From Diabrotica undecimpunctata (taxonomy: Eukaryota > Arthropoda > Insecta > Coleoptera > Chrysomelidae), in the NCBI RefSeq assembly GCF_040954645.1, contig NC_092810.1:75046660-75110659 (forward strand): 64,000 bases of DNA, read 5' to 3'. Position 1 is the first letter of the stretch; each line of letters begins with the position of its first letter. The notes beneath the pieces are model-generated. The model was not told where the DNA came from, did not search any database, and saw only the letters and a list, made by a program, of their open reading frames with translations. Made by a program: the position numbers and the translations under genes. Positions 11,871-23,229 of the stretch are shown here, piece after piece.

Positions 11871-14800
11871 TTCAAATATTGTTGACAAGATTTTTTAAGC
11901 TCATAAATATGTTTCTTAAAATTTAAATGTTTGTCAAAATTATTTCCAAGAAATTTGATACAATCAACATATTCTATTTTTTTATTAAAGGTGAAATGGA
12001 TACATTTTTTTTTGTTGGAGCAAAATTTCATTCCCGATTTCATTGACCATTTTTCTAATGCAGAAATACTATCTTGTAAAGTTGTTTACTTAGTTATATG
12101 TTTCTTCCTTTACAATAAATTATTATGAGATCATCTACGCTTAGCCTACTCTTTACTGGTGAAGTATCATTTTTCATAACACTGTTAATAGCAATAAGAA
12201 AAAGAGTAACACTAATCGATGATCTTTGAGGGGTACCATTTTGCTGTATTCTTGTTTTAGAAATGAAATCATTCACTTTTACTTGGAAGCTTCGGTTTTT
12301 TTAAAAGTAGTGATAAAATTTAGAATATTTTCTTGTATATCTAATTTCTGTAAAGTTTCATGGCGCCAAATTGTATCAAATGCTCTGGTTATATAAAAAA
12401 ATACCGCTATGCAGCTTTGATTATTTGCTAACGCTTCATGTATTTCGGACTCGAGGTTAACTAATTTGTCTGGAGTTGATCTTTCTTTACGAAATTCACC
12501 TTGTTTGTTAGATAGACCAAATCTTTGCTCGAGTATCCAAATAAGGCGTTGGTTAATTAATTTTTCGAGCACTTTACTCATTGCACATCCTAACGATACT
12601 GGACGATAGGAGTTTGGGTCTGAACGTTGTTTACCAGGTTTAAGCATAGGTATTGTGTAATTATTATTCCAAGTCTGTGGAAACACTCCTTTAAGCCGTA
12701 TTTTGTTATATGTCTTTCGTAAATAGGCAGTTCCATTTTTAGACAAATTTTTAAGGAAAATAATAGGAATATCATCTGGACCAGGACCAGAGTTTTTAAC
12801 AGAATTTATAGAATCAGCTAACTCTTCTTCTAGTATTGGTGCATTTATTGGTAGGTTATCGCTTTTACCATAATTAAATTCTACTAATTATTCTCTGGTA
12901 AAGTACTGTAAAAACTCTTGGGAAAAGTTTTCATTACTTAAATATGACGCGTAGAATGAAGCTAATACATTGGCTATCTTAGATCTAGATGTATGAATTT
13001 TGTTATTATATTCTAAATATCTTATTGAAGTTTGTGTAACGTCCCGAAATTTTGTTAATTTGTTTCCACACTATTGCTGCTGGGGTATAACTGTTTATTG
13101 TTAATAAAACATTTTTCCACGATTCCTTTTTTGCTTCTTTTACCACTTTTCTACTAATAGCCCTTAACTTCTTATATTCCAGAAGATTTTCTGGTGTTTT
13201 TTGTATTTATTAAAAGCTCTGTGAGTCTTCTTTATAGCATCTTGACAGTGCTTATTTCATCACGGCACTCTTATACGATTTCTTGCTATTTTCTTTTTTC
13301 CGATTAAATGATCTGCTGCGGAAAATATGACGGAAGAACATTTATTTATTAAATCGTTTATATTGTTTATTCGGAGATAGATCTGAAAAATAATTCAATT
13401 GATTTTCCAAATACTGTGTATACAGTGACCAATACTCTATTTCTGTATTCCATGTAGTGTAAGGTTCTTGTTTGGCTTCGAAATATATCACTATGGGAAA
13501 ATGGTCGCTTCCATACAATTGTGTACTAACTTCCCAAGTTATGTTTTGTACTTAAGACGGGTCTGCAAGAGATAAGTCAATACAACTAGTGTTTCCAGTA
13601 AAAGAATCAAATCTTGTTGGAGATCCATCGTTAAGCAGCGTAATATTGGTGTTACTAATGACAGTTTCTATTATGTGCCCTAAGTTGTTATATCTATTAG
13701 ATCGCCAAAGTGGATTGTGTCCACTTATATCAGTATTTGGTTGAAAATAGATGTTACAGATGTTAATAATTTTGGGAGTTTTTATGGTTACTGCTACTGT
13801 TTCAATGTTGGTCTTTAAAGGTCTTTGTCTAGATTCCAATGAGTTATTAACATAAATAGAAACTCCTCCACTGGCTTTTTTAAAATAACGTCTGTTTTTA
13901 TGATAACCTATAAATGCGTTTTGCTAATTTTTGGTCAGTAAAATTCGTTTCTTGAAGACATATTATTGAAGGTAAGTGTTTACTAATTAATAATTTAAAC
14001 ATTTCTAGTTGTGTATAATAACCGTTTAAGTTCCACTGAAGTGTTGACATTTTTGTTCTATATATTAATTTTTATTCTTATACTTGATCACTGTCTAATT
14101 CGGAGGAGGTACTTGTATCTAGCAAATTGGATATTTTGCGCTTAATTTTTGTTACGTGTTTTTACTATTTTTTCATCGAACAGAGGGTAGATGTTGTCTA
14201 ATACTTTTAGTAACACCTAAATATCTTGTAAACGTTTGAGCAACACTCAATGGGTCGGGTGAACCATACGCGTCTTTAGAAAAGTATGTCATTTCTTGGT
14301 AATTAAGAACGCTTTCGTTTGCGTCTTATTAAAAAATGCTTTCGTTGGCTGCATCAATTTCTGTATATCAATAGGATCTCTTGTTGGGATAGTTCTCTTC
14401 TTTTTTGAACGTGTATCTTTAGCAGGCTGTATAAAACATTCAGGAGTTTCAGGTGGTGTGACTGTTTCGGAGAAAGCTCTTTTGCTCTCTGTTTGCAGTG
14501 TAGGTTCTCTGCTAATTTGTGAAGTGAACAATGATGATTCATTGGCTTCTAATCCTGTTTCATTAACGTCCATACCTTTATCTGTGGGCGGGTTATCTAT
14601 TTCTGGCCTTGGTTTATTTACATTAACATCTTTATTTTTGTGTTGTTTAGATTAGTGTCTTCTACAAAATAATTTGGTTCTGAAATGGATTTTTGCTGAA
14701 TGTTCTGTTACGTCAGTTATATTGTCTGCTGTAGTTACTGTGTTATTTATTATTGAACTGGAGTTATTATATTATTTTTTTTGAGGAAAGTTGGAGGCAA

Positions 14801-15156
14801 TATGGTCAATATTTTTACAAATTAAACAGGAGTGTTGGTCTAAAGACATAAAAATTCTATAGTTTGTATTATCTTGACAAATTAACAAGGATTCAGAAAG
14901 TATTAGGTCGACTAAAGGTGAAATATATACCTGTCTACGGAAACTTAGTACGTGTTGAACTAGATTCGGGACGAGATGTGCCAATTCTTCGGAATGATAT
15001 GGGAGACACAAATTTAACACCTACTTTCTGTAGTTCTATTTCTAGAATATTATGTGGAATTGTTGGGCATACATTGGATAATACTAGTTATTCAATATGA
15101 GTAATTAATCTTCTACCTTTTATGATTTGATTGTTTACTATGATTTTTCCTTGATT

Positions 15157-15164
15157 AATATTGA
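15157..15164 (+). repeat. Target-site duplication of nested RTE (left)
   Basis: AATATTGA, repeated at 16573-16580, immediately flanks the RTE insertion. Confidence 0.85.
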
Positions 15165-16572
15165 AAGATGGGCGGACGTGCCCTTCTCAACCAAATAAAA
15201 ATGTTGTTTAACCTTTGTCTAACAGATTGTTGCATACCAAAAACATGGAACAATGCAGTAACAATTTTACTACACAAGAAAGGAGACAAGGCGCACCTAG
15301 AAAACTATAGACCAATCAGCTTATTGAACCACATCTATAAAATGTTTACCCGAATAATTACGACAAGACTAGAGAAAAAGTTAGATTTCTACCAGTCCCG
15401 AGAACAAGCTGGCTTCCGCTCAAAATTCGGAACAAACGATCACCTACAAACAGTAAAAACCTTAATAGAAAAGTCGCTAGAATATAACAGACCACTGGTA
15501 CTTATCTTCGTAGACTTTCACAAAGCCTTCGATACTGTGGAATTAGACAGCATTATAACTGCTCTGAACAATAGTAGAATAGATTACCGACTCACAAAGT
15601 TAGTACAAACATTATACCAAAACGCCACAATGCGTGTAAAACTACCTGATACCACCAGAGAAATTCATATAAAGCGAGGTGTAAGACAGGGCGACACTCT
15701 CTCACCTAAATTATTTATAACGGTCCTCAAATACTTCTTTAAAATGCTAAAGTGGGAAAATAGAGGAATAAAAATAGATGGAGAAATGCTCAATCATCTG
15801 CGTTTTGCCGACGACATAGTACATAGTATTACCGAAGATCTGGGTGCAGCACAACAAATGGTACAAGAATTAGAAAATGTATCTTCAACAATAGGTCTAA
15901 AAATGAACATCAGTAAGACCAAATATATGACAAATTTAGTTCCCAGCGAACACCTAATCATCCAAAATCAAGTGGTAGAATTGACAGGAAAGTACATATA
16001 TCTTGGTTATGAAATCAGAATAGGCAAGGACAACCAGACCTGCGAATTTCAACGACGAATAACACTTGCTTGGGCGGCGTATGGCACTAAGAGACATCTT
16101 TAAGACCAACATCCCGATAGCTATGAAACGGAAGACATTTGACCAATGCGTTCTTCCTATTATGACATACGGAGCAGAAACTCTCACGCCCACAAAAACA
16201 ACAGCACTAAAAATGCGAGTGGCACAAAGGCGCATGGAAAGATCAATTCTCGGCGTGACAAAAAAAGACAAAATAAGGAATCAAGACTTAAAGAACAGGT
16301 ATCAGTGATGTCGTCGAACGTATAGCCAAGCTGAAATGGAACTGGGCAGATCACATAACGAGACTGAAAGACACAAGATGGACCAGAAAACTAATTGACT
16401 GGCGCCCACTAGAAGACAAACGCAGCAGAGGACGACCACCAACACGCTGGATGGACGACATTAGACGAATATCCAAGAAATGGCAACAAGAAGCACAGAA
16501 CCGTGAAGAGTGGCGAAAAATTGGAGAGACCTATGTCCAGCAGTGGACAGAAGAGGTTGCATGATGATGATG
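15165..16572 (+). mobile_element. RTE-like LINE, 5'-truncated, nested in LINE copy 2
   Basis: ORF pieces 15168-16103 and 16066-16308, plus an open tail to about 16560, encode an RT: ENYRPISLLNHIYKMFTRII, motif A FVDFHKAFDT, GVRQGDTLSPKLF, catalytic FADDI, then GLKMNISKTKYM. The tail has YGAETLTPTKTTALKMRVAQ, an RNQDLK block and GRPPTRWMDDIRRISKKW, the classical RTE-clade C-terminal signature, ending in EEVA. A (TGA)n tail follows at 16561-16572. Frameshifts near 16070 and 16300 inactivate it. The endonuclease and RT N terminus were lost by 5' truncation at insertion. Confidence 0.9.
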
Positions 16573-16580
16573 AATATTGA
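16573..16580 (+). repeat. Target-site duplication of nested RTE (right)
   Basis: AATATTGA directly after the TGA-rich tail, identical to 15157-15164. Confidence 0.85.
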
Positions 16581-16630
16581 TAAATTTGTATACTAATTCT
16601 TCTTTAGATAAATAAATACAAATCCTGTTA

Positions 16631-17985
16631 CGGTGGAACCTCGATTATCCGTCTCTCTATTAACCGTCACCTCTGTTAACCGTCAGGGTCCATACATAAG
16701 TTATATTACCAACATAAATAAAAATTTAGTCATCAATTCATTTTGTTTGAGTAGTGCGGATAAGCCAAACGAAATTCGTTGAAATGTGTACGTGAAGTTA
16801 TGCCACCACCGCATTTTTTTATGTAAATAATTATTGTTCTTATTCAGGGCTCTGTATTAAACTTAATGATAAGTAATGATAAGTGATACCGTTCTTTTAC
16901 ACACAATAATTATTACGGTCAATATTTGTGTGTCAACATAATTCAGTTTGATTCAAATTCGAACTTAGTCGCATTGAGCGAAAAGTATGATGTTCCGAGA
17001 ACAACAATCAATGATTTAAAGAAAAATGCTGATGGAATTGAAAAGTATGCTTCGCAAATGGAATCGTTGGATGGCCGGATGAAACATAGTTAGACAATGA
17101 AAAAAAGCCACAAATGAATCACTCGACACGGCACAACACGACACTCTGTATTTGTGGTTCGTTCAAAAAACAAGCGAAGGTGTTCCTTTGTCTGGACCAA
17201 TTGTTCCCGGAAAAGCGTTGTTTTTCAACATGAAATTGAATGGCAATCCTTCATTCAAAGGAAGCAGCGGTTAGTTGGAAAAGTTCAAAAATCGCCACGG
17301 TATACGGGAACTGAAAATCGAAAGTGAAAAATAGAGCGCCGCAAATATTGAAGTCGTTGACGAATATAAAAGAAAGCTTCAAGATATGATCGATGAGACA
17401 CGCGACAACGTGCTTTCCGTTAACTACTACGCACAACATAATGCATGGATGTCCCAGGAAATATTCGCTGACTGGTTCAAAAAGGTATGTACCGCAAACC
17501 AAAATTTGTTTATCTATTTTTCTAACATCTTGTTTTTTAAGTTTTTATCCCGGACGTTCGATAATACTTGCAAGCAAAAAATTTGCCACCAAAGGCGATT
17601 CTCATTTTGGACAATGCACATGCCCATCCTGAAGTCGGTATGCTGCGAAGTGACGATGAAAATATCACGTGCTCTTTTCTGCCTGCAAATACAACATCAT
17701 TGATACAGCCAATGGATCAATCGGTCATTAAAACATTCAAAGAAGATACAGAAAAAAATTTATTCAAAACCTAGTTATGGAAGAGGAATATTCTTTGCCA
17801 GAATACTGGAAAGCATACAATTTAAAACACGCAGTCGACAATGCTGTGTCAAATTATTGTCAAATAAAACATACAAATAAAATTTGAGAGTTATACTATG
17901 AACTTTTTTTGTTCTGTTAACCGTCTTTTCGATTATCCATCATACCCTTGGTCCGGTGCCCTGACGGATAATCGAGGTTCCACTG
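16631..17985 (+). mobile_element. Tigger/pogo-like Tc1-mariner DNA transposon, degenerate
   Basis: Terminal inverted repeats: left starts CGGTGGAACCTCGATTATCC, right ends GGATAATCGAGGTTCCACTG. Each end abuts TA (16629-16630 and 17986-17987), the standard Tc1/mariner target duplication. The internal sequence encodes Tigger/jerky-type DDE transposase pieces: NAWMSQEIFADWFKK (17386-17484), [10 protein letters not shown] with the second catalytic Asp (near 17600), and [17 protein letters not shown] (near 17690-17745). A 57-bp GT...AG segment at 17485-17541 may be an intron. Frameshifts and stops make it non-autonomous. It sits inside ORF1 of LINE copy 2. Confidence 0.88.
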
Positions 17986-18090
17986 TATTAGCTATACGTG
18001 AAGAGATCATTACCTATATCTTTTTTGAAGACTTAACTGATCCCAGTGATACAGGTAATCTTCTAAATTTTACATTTTTACATTAAAATT

Positions 18091-19567
18091 ATAGCAATGC
18101 CGGTGTATAAATAAAAAAGATAAGATATTCTTATTTGTATTTAAAATATTCAGTGGTTTTTCTTTTGTTGTCAAATGTATATTTTGTTATTACTGATAAT
18201 TATTGATGTAATATAATCTAACTTACAGAGCCACTGATGTAACTCCTACTCATTAACTTCACCAACTCACTCTTACAATTTTTAAACGCGCCGATTTAAC
18301 TTAAAATTCATTCAATTCAAGAGTCAATATTTTATTACTATACTGGTTAACTTCTTGGTCAGGATCCTCTCCCTTCTCTCTTTACCTGTTAGGATGTTCT
18401 CTTTACCTCACTGAAAATATAGTTAGGTGTAAAATATTTTCTCTTTAAATAAATATTAACAAGATACACTGGTAGTGAAACCTGTTTTCTCGGTTTATCG
18501 AAATAGTACTTTTGAAAGTTGCGCCTTTCATATATTTTGTTCCTCTACTGTCTAATTGGCTGCTTCGGTTGTATTCTCGTGCTTAGAGATTTATTTTCCC
18601 TAGTTATTGTGACATGATAGTAAATGTCGTGATAGTAGTTATGTTTAACTACTACCCAGGATACTTCTTTTCAAATGATCTAAAGAATGTTTGACAGCTT
18701 CTTATTGTGAGCTCTCAGTTTTTGGAAATCATACCGATTACCTTTTCATATCTGCGATTGTCAAATATCTGAAGTTATGACATAAACTTTAATAACCGGT
18801 CGATTCGTTTAATGTTAAATAAATTTCTGTTTTTTACCATGGAAAAGTTGTTTGCTACTATTTTTCAAATTCTGAGTATACAAAAGTCTCTAGGAATTGT
18901 GGATTCTTTTTTTTGTTTATACTTAATGCTAATCCATTGATTTCTTTATTTATATTGTTCTTAACTGTTTTTTTACTTTTATACTTAAATTAACTATTTT
19001 AAGTACTTAATTTTGTCTATGTACACAGTAATTATTGTTATTTTTCAATTATTATTTCCTATTTTTTAGATTTAACAATGTGCGCTAGTGGCGACACCTA
19101 CTAGAAAATACCGATCACTAAACTAGATTCAAGCTCACTGCTTTTAAACTCTTCGTAAAATTGTAGATATTTCTCTCTTTTATAACAGATGGCGCACTTA
19201 CTATATAATTAATATAAAATTGCTGCTGTTTTAGTCTTTGTTTTGAAGTAAATTTAATTCTTTCATTGATTTTAAGCTCTGCAAATATTCTTTGACCAGA
19301 AATATCACCTTTTAGGAGATAAATATAAAATTAATTCAAAATTTTCATAAACTAAAACAATGTAATCAAACTATATATCACAATATTTTTTTAAATATAT
19401 TTGCTGTATTGCAAATTTTGATTCATGTGTACCTAAATATATGGTATACTGTAAATGTTAGCAATTTTAATCATAAATTAAAACAAGATACATAGAAATA
19501 CTTTATAAGATGACATATTTGACATATTTTTGGGAGGAAACTTGTTTGTTTTAATTTGGTCATTAAC
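18091..19567. other. AT-rich stretch without recognised genes
   Basis: No ORF with recognisable content. It probably holds the 5' region of LINE copy 2 and anonymous genomic DNA up to the AATT that begins the next transposon. Confidence 0.5.
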
Positions 19568-19571
19568 AATT

Positions 19572-19604
19572 GAAGGGCTGAGTGGATGAAGGAGGTATGT
19601 AACA
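19572..19604 (+). repeat. Left terminal inverted repeat of DNA transposon
   Basis: 33 bp, the perfect reverse complement of 22929-22961; begins GAAGGGCTGAGTGGATGAAG. Confidence 0.95.
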
Positions 19605-20119
19605 AAAAGTAAGTTTTGAGATATTTGACCCCAAAGTTTTCATTGTAGAACTTTTTTGTAGTTATTGGTTTTCAAATGCTTAAATAATCATACTGTTCTC
19701 ATGAGTGGTGAAATTAATATGGAAGTTGAGAAAATGTTTAAATATCTGCTAACCAGACAAAAAAAAAAGATGTTGTGTACATACCTCGTTCTTCCACAAA
19801 TATTTTGTATATTTCATCTTTGTCTAAAGGATAAAACAGGTTATATGCATACAATTGAAAATACTGTTGTGTAGATATTCAAAATAATATTTATTTTTAA
19901 TACGTATACATATTTTAATAACACCAAGGATATCGAAAATTGTCACCCCTTAAGTTTATTCATTATTTTCACGCAAAATAAGCTCATAGAACCACCTGTG
20001 TTGTTCTGGAACGAAGGGAAGTTGTTGTGTTAAGTTATCAATTTTCTCTTTTGATAGTGCACCGGTTTTCCTGAAAAGTCTTGGAATGTCAAAATCTTCG
20101 GAAAGTGTGTAGGGCTTTT

Positions 20120-22573
20120 TCAAATTTTTAAAAATATTGACTTTTTTAAAAGGAGTACATCACGGAAATATACTTTTTCATTTAGAACATCTTTTTTTCT
20201 ATTCATCAGTTGCATTTTATTTAGAAGGTTCTCGGTGTCTTTGAAATGATGTTGCATATCAATAACCATATTATTCTTTTTATTGGCAGATGCAATAATT
20301 TCACGGTATTGTTGTGGAGTACAAATAGTTTGATGTTTCCTTAATCTTTTTTCAATTCGGCCAAAATCCCGGTCTGAATCCAAGTAGGAATGACCTACTT
20401 CAGGAAACTTATGGTCGATTATTTGGAATATTCCTTTTTGTATAAGATACTCATAAACACACACAATTAGGAAATTTTTGTTCTGCCCTGCACACGAATC
20501 TGTCCAAATAATTAAATGATTTTTTTGTTTAAGTGCCAGCTCAACTTCAATGGTTCTTAAAAGACAACTAGCGATCTCACTACTACCCCTGCATGCTTGG
20601 TCTTCAGTCCATGTACAAAAAATGGTTTTATCAACTTCTTTAGTTATAATATGTATGCCTAAATTATAGAACCACATTTGGCGGAGGTAAAATGCTTTAG
20701 AAGTACTGAGTCTAGGCAACGGCATCGTTTGTTGGAGGTCGAATGTCATATATGCAACACCATCTGAATTTTTGACTAGTTCCCTGTCGATATTCTGAGC
20801 CTCAAACGCTGCTTTATAATTTTCAATATGTTCCTCATTTGCAGCACCAGAATCGCAAGTGCTGCAAGTGTCACTTTTCGGGTGTCCAAACGATAAGTTG
20901 AATTCATTGTTAAAAATATTGCGGTACGTGCATTCTTTAACTTTAAATCGATTTTGGACTTTGTCTGCATTACATGTATCAATATAAAGTTTATGCATAA
21001 TAGGAAGCGATAAAAGCGGAGACAGATATTTCTTATGGATATTGCAGTTTCTTGAATAATGAGATAATTCTGAAGGGAAACTTGAAATATGCTGGATTAT
21101 ATAAGCTACAACATCATCTTGAATTTTATTGGGTCTCTTTGAGTGTTTTCCTCTGTTGTCTGGTAGAGGAGCAGCTAAACCCATCTTAATTTGCTTTTGG
21201 ATTAAGTCAACCTTCTTCATGCTAATGTTGTATAACGAAACAAAAGCTCGTTTACATGTAATAGTTTGTTTTGACCCGTATTTTACGTTATATTGGAATG
21301 AGGCGGTCTTGTGTTTTAAAGCTCCAGTTCTTTGTCGGTGTGTGGGGATTATTTTGATACTATTATACAGAAAAGAGTTTTTAGCATTTATATCCAGTTT
21401 GTACCACGATGACAAAATTTTTTCCCTGTCTTCAATTGTAAATACCTGGGAACACTGTCGGTGACACTTTTCGGGGCATAAATTAGTACCTTTGACAATA
21501 TTCTTAGCAGGTTTCAACTCACCTTTATAATTTTTGTAGGCCTCTCCTCTTTGCCTGCAGAGTGTAGCATTTCGTTTCTTCCATTCATCAACATTTCGTT
21601 GCCTTTTTCTACTTACTTTTATTTTTGGTTGGAAATGTTTCTTTTTGCGATGGACTGTAGGCAATATATGCTCTTTTTCATTTTGTCCAACAATATTTTC
21701 ATTAGATTTTGCCTGACTTACTAGTATGTTATTATCCTCCATTAGTATATCATTCTCTTCTTCAATCGGTTCATTATTACTCTGTGCATCTACCATCTCA
21801 TTATCAATCTCGTTGTCTGATGATGAGTTGATGTAATCTTCCGGATCTGGCACATATTCATCACTAGAGTTGTCCCCGAATAAGGTATCGCAACTTGAAT
21901 CGTAGTTATTGTCTTCTCCATCATCTGAAAAACAAAAGATATAGTCAATTTACTGAAGTAGTTATAAGGCCCTTAATCTACCCTTAGCACATTATAAGTC
22001 GTGTCTTGCTATGACAAATTACATAATAATCATAACAAAACAGTTGACCAAGTCATGACATAAAACTTTTGCCAAATTTGTTAATTTCCATATTCACAAT
22101 AATAACAGTTGGAAATATTTTGTTAGATTTTTTAATTTTAATTACTGTCAGTTTTTACATAAGGAAAACTGTAGTATTACTTGTAATTTCGAATATCTGT
22201 TTGATTAAAAAAACAAAAGATATTAAACTATACATTTGAAGTCAGAGCAGAACTGTTTACCTCCAAGTTAACACTTGGACACATTGTGAAAGTATATGGC
22301 ACTTTCCCTATAACAATAAAAAATAGGTACCATTGAATATAACAAAATATTCCTACGTGAATTTCATATTTTATAAAAAAGATACTTACATTCTTCTTGG
22401 CGAACTTCATTCTTGCCTGTAGAATAGTCACTACTTGTTGATGAAATTGGCATTTGTAGGTTAGAATTCTCATTTTTCATGGTTTGTATTATATTTTTGT
22501 CAATACTCTCGCTGGCAGTTAAAATATTATCATTTAAAGCTAACTGTAACATTATCTTTCCCCTTGAAGTCAT
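20120..22573 (-). CDS. Putative DDE transposase, two exons (22390-22573; 20120-21924)
   Basis: Exon 1 starts at ATG 22573 (MTSRGKIMLQLALND) and ends at a consensus donor (GTAAGTATC). Exon 2 begins after a TTTTTCAG acceptor and keeps the frame, giving a predicted 662 residues; the intron is 21925-22389. The N-terminal third is acidic and Ser/Asn-rich, followed by a basic patch and a Cys cluster (CPEKCHRQC, residues about 211-219). A CSTC pair lies near 415. A plausible catalytic core follows: Asp in MTFDLQQTMPLPRL (about 457), Asp in IIWTDSCAGQNKN (about 537) and Glu in DFGRIEKRLRK (about 586). The QNKN-type block recalls the DUF7869 family found in many insect proteins; the link is from memory. 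Residue spacing fits an RNase H-fold DDE enzyme, but this is inferred. No stop or frameshift is visible. The gene lies inside matched terminal repeats, so transposase is the natural reading. Confidence 0.8.
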
Positions 22574-22693
22574 TTCAATTATCAATGTGAGCAATATTAC
22601 TTAACACAACTTAAATTCGCAAAACACGTGTTAATCACAACAATCGTTTTTGTCAAATGGTGAACAGCTCATTCACAGCTAGCTGTTACGTGC

Positions 22694-22951
22694 ATGAAGG
22701 CGGTATGTTACAGAACTTGATCAGGACACTAGTGGAAGAAGGAGGTATGTGCTATTTATGTTTCATACCTCCTTCATCCACTACAAATATAAGTAGTTGT
22801 TGATACATACCTCCTTCTGGACATTAGTATTTCTCTTAATATGGCTCTTAGAGTGCTACTGTTAGTTCCACAAAACATATTAACACATACCTCCTTCATC
22901 TACGAGAATAACTAGATTTTTGTAAAAATGTTACATACCTCCTTCATCCAC
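22694..22951. repeat. Subterminal repeats of the DNA transposon
   Basis: Six copies of a CATACCTCCTTC-like motif in both orientations: 22694-22708, 22732-22750, 22764-22781, 22806-22817, 22886-22903 and inside the terminal repeat at 22934-22951. A further copy (CATACCTCGTTCTTCCAC) lies near the other end at 19780-19797. Such arrays commonly serve as transposase-binding sites. They also lie upstream of the transposase start, so they could autoregulate it. Confidence 0.85.
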
Positions 22952-22961
22952 TCAGCCCTTC
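22929..22961 (-). repeat. Right terminal inverted repeat of DNA transposon
   Basis: Perfect reverse complement of 19572-19604. Confidence 0.95.
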
Positions 22962-23229
22962 AATTATGTAAATATAAATAATTCCTTCGGGTATACGACA
23001 TTGACTGATACATTAACGTGTTCCTACCATTTTAATTATTTGGAGATCTTGGAGTACTTTTTTATTTATTTTTTTTTAGTAGAAAAAAATTGCATCCACC
23101 AAAAGGTTATTAGCGACGGAGCAAAATATAAATAGCAAAATTAAATAACTACAGATTATAGAAAATGTTTAAAAATCTTAGATATTTAATTATATTATCA
23201 TAGGAACATAGATTCTTGATCATATTTAC

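Larger units (their letters stand above)
11870..18090 (-). mobile_element. RNase H-type LINE family, copy 2 (split by two nested elements)
   Basis: The same family as copies 1 and 3. RT at 11870-12760: NSYRPVSLGCAMSKVLEKLI, a degenerate motif A FYITRAFDTIW, and the thumb at 11771-12043. Endonuclease at 13552-13930 contains NDGSPTRFDSFTGNTSCIDL, which is matched in copy 3. ORF1 at 14289-15164 ends the upstream part with a degenerate zinc knuckle (CLICKNIDHIASNFPQ). ORF1 then resumes at 16581-16628 (NRICIYLSKEEL on the minus strand) and again at 17988-18085. The gaps are exactly the RTE and Tigger insertions. The 3' end is missing, lost at the junction with copy 1. Frames are broken throughout. 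Confidence 0.8.
19572..22961 (-). mobile_element. Complete-looking cut-and-paste DNA transposon with a spliced transposase
   Basis: The ends are a 33-bp perfect inverted repeat (19572-19604 and 22929-22961) beginning GAAGGGCTGAGTGG. Both sides are flanked by AATT (19568-19571 and 22962-22965), which could be a 4-bp duplication, although AATT is its own complement and cannot be told from a longer repeat by sequence alone. Inside lie one long two-exon gene on the minus strand and a dense cluster of subterminal repeats at the gene's 5' side. The 3390-bp length, intact ends and uninterrupted reading frame suggest a recently active, possibly autonomous copy. The 4-bp duplication would fit the Sola group, but I cannot verify that assignment. 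Confidence 0.85.

Noticed and set aside
17386..17774. An intact host gene derived from the Tigger transposase
   Set aside because: The frame is broken at several points and both transposon ends are present, so it is a dead transposon rather than a domesticated gene.
22228..22473. A separate small gene upstream of the transposase
   Set aside because: It is in a different frame of the same exon/intron region; the exon 1 reading with a consensus donor explains the sequence better.
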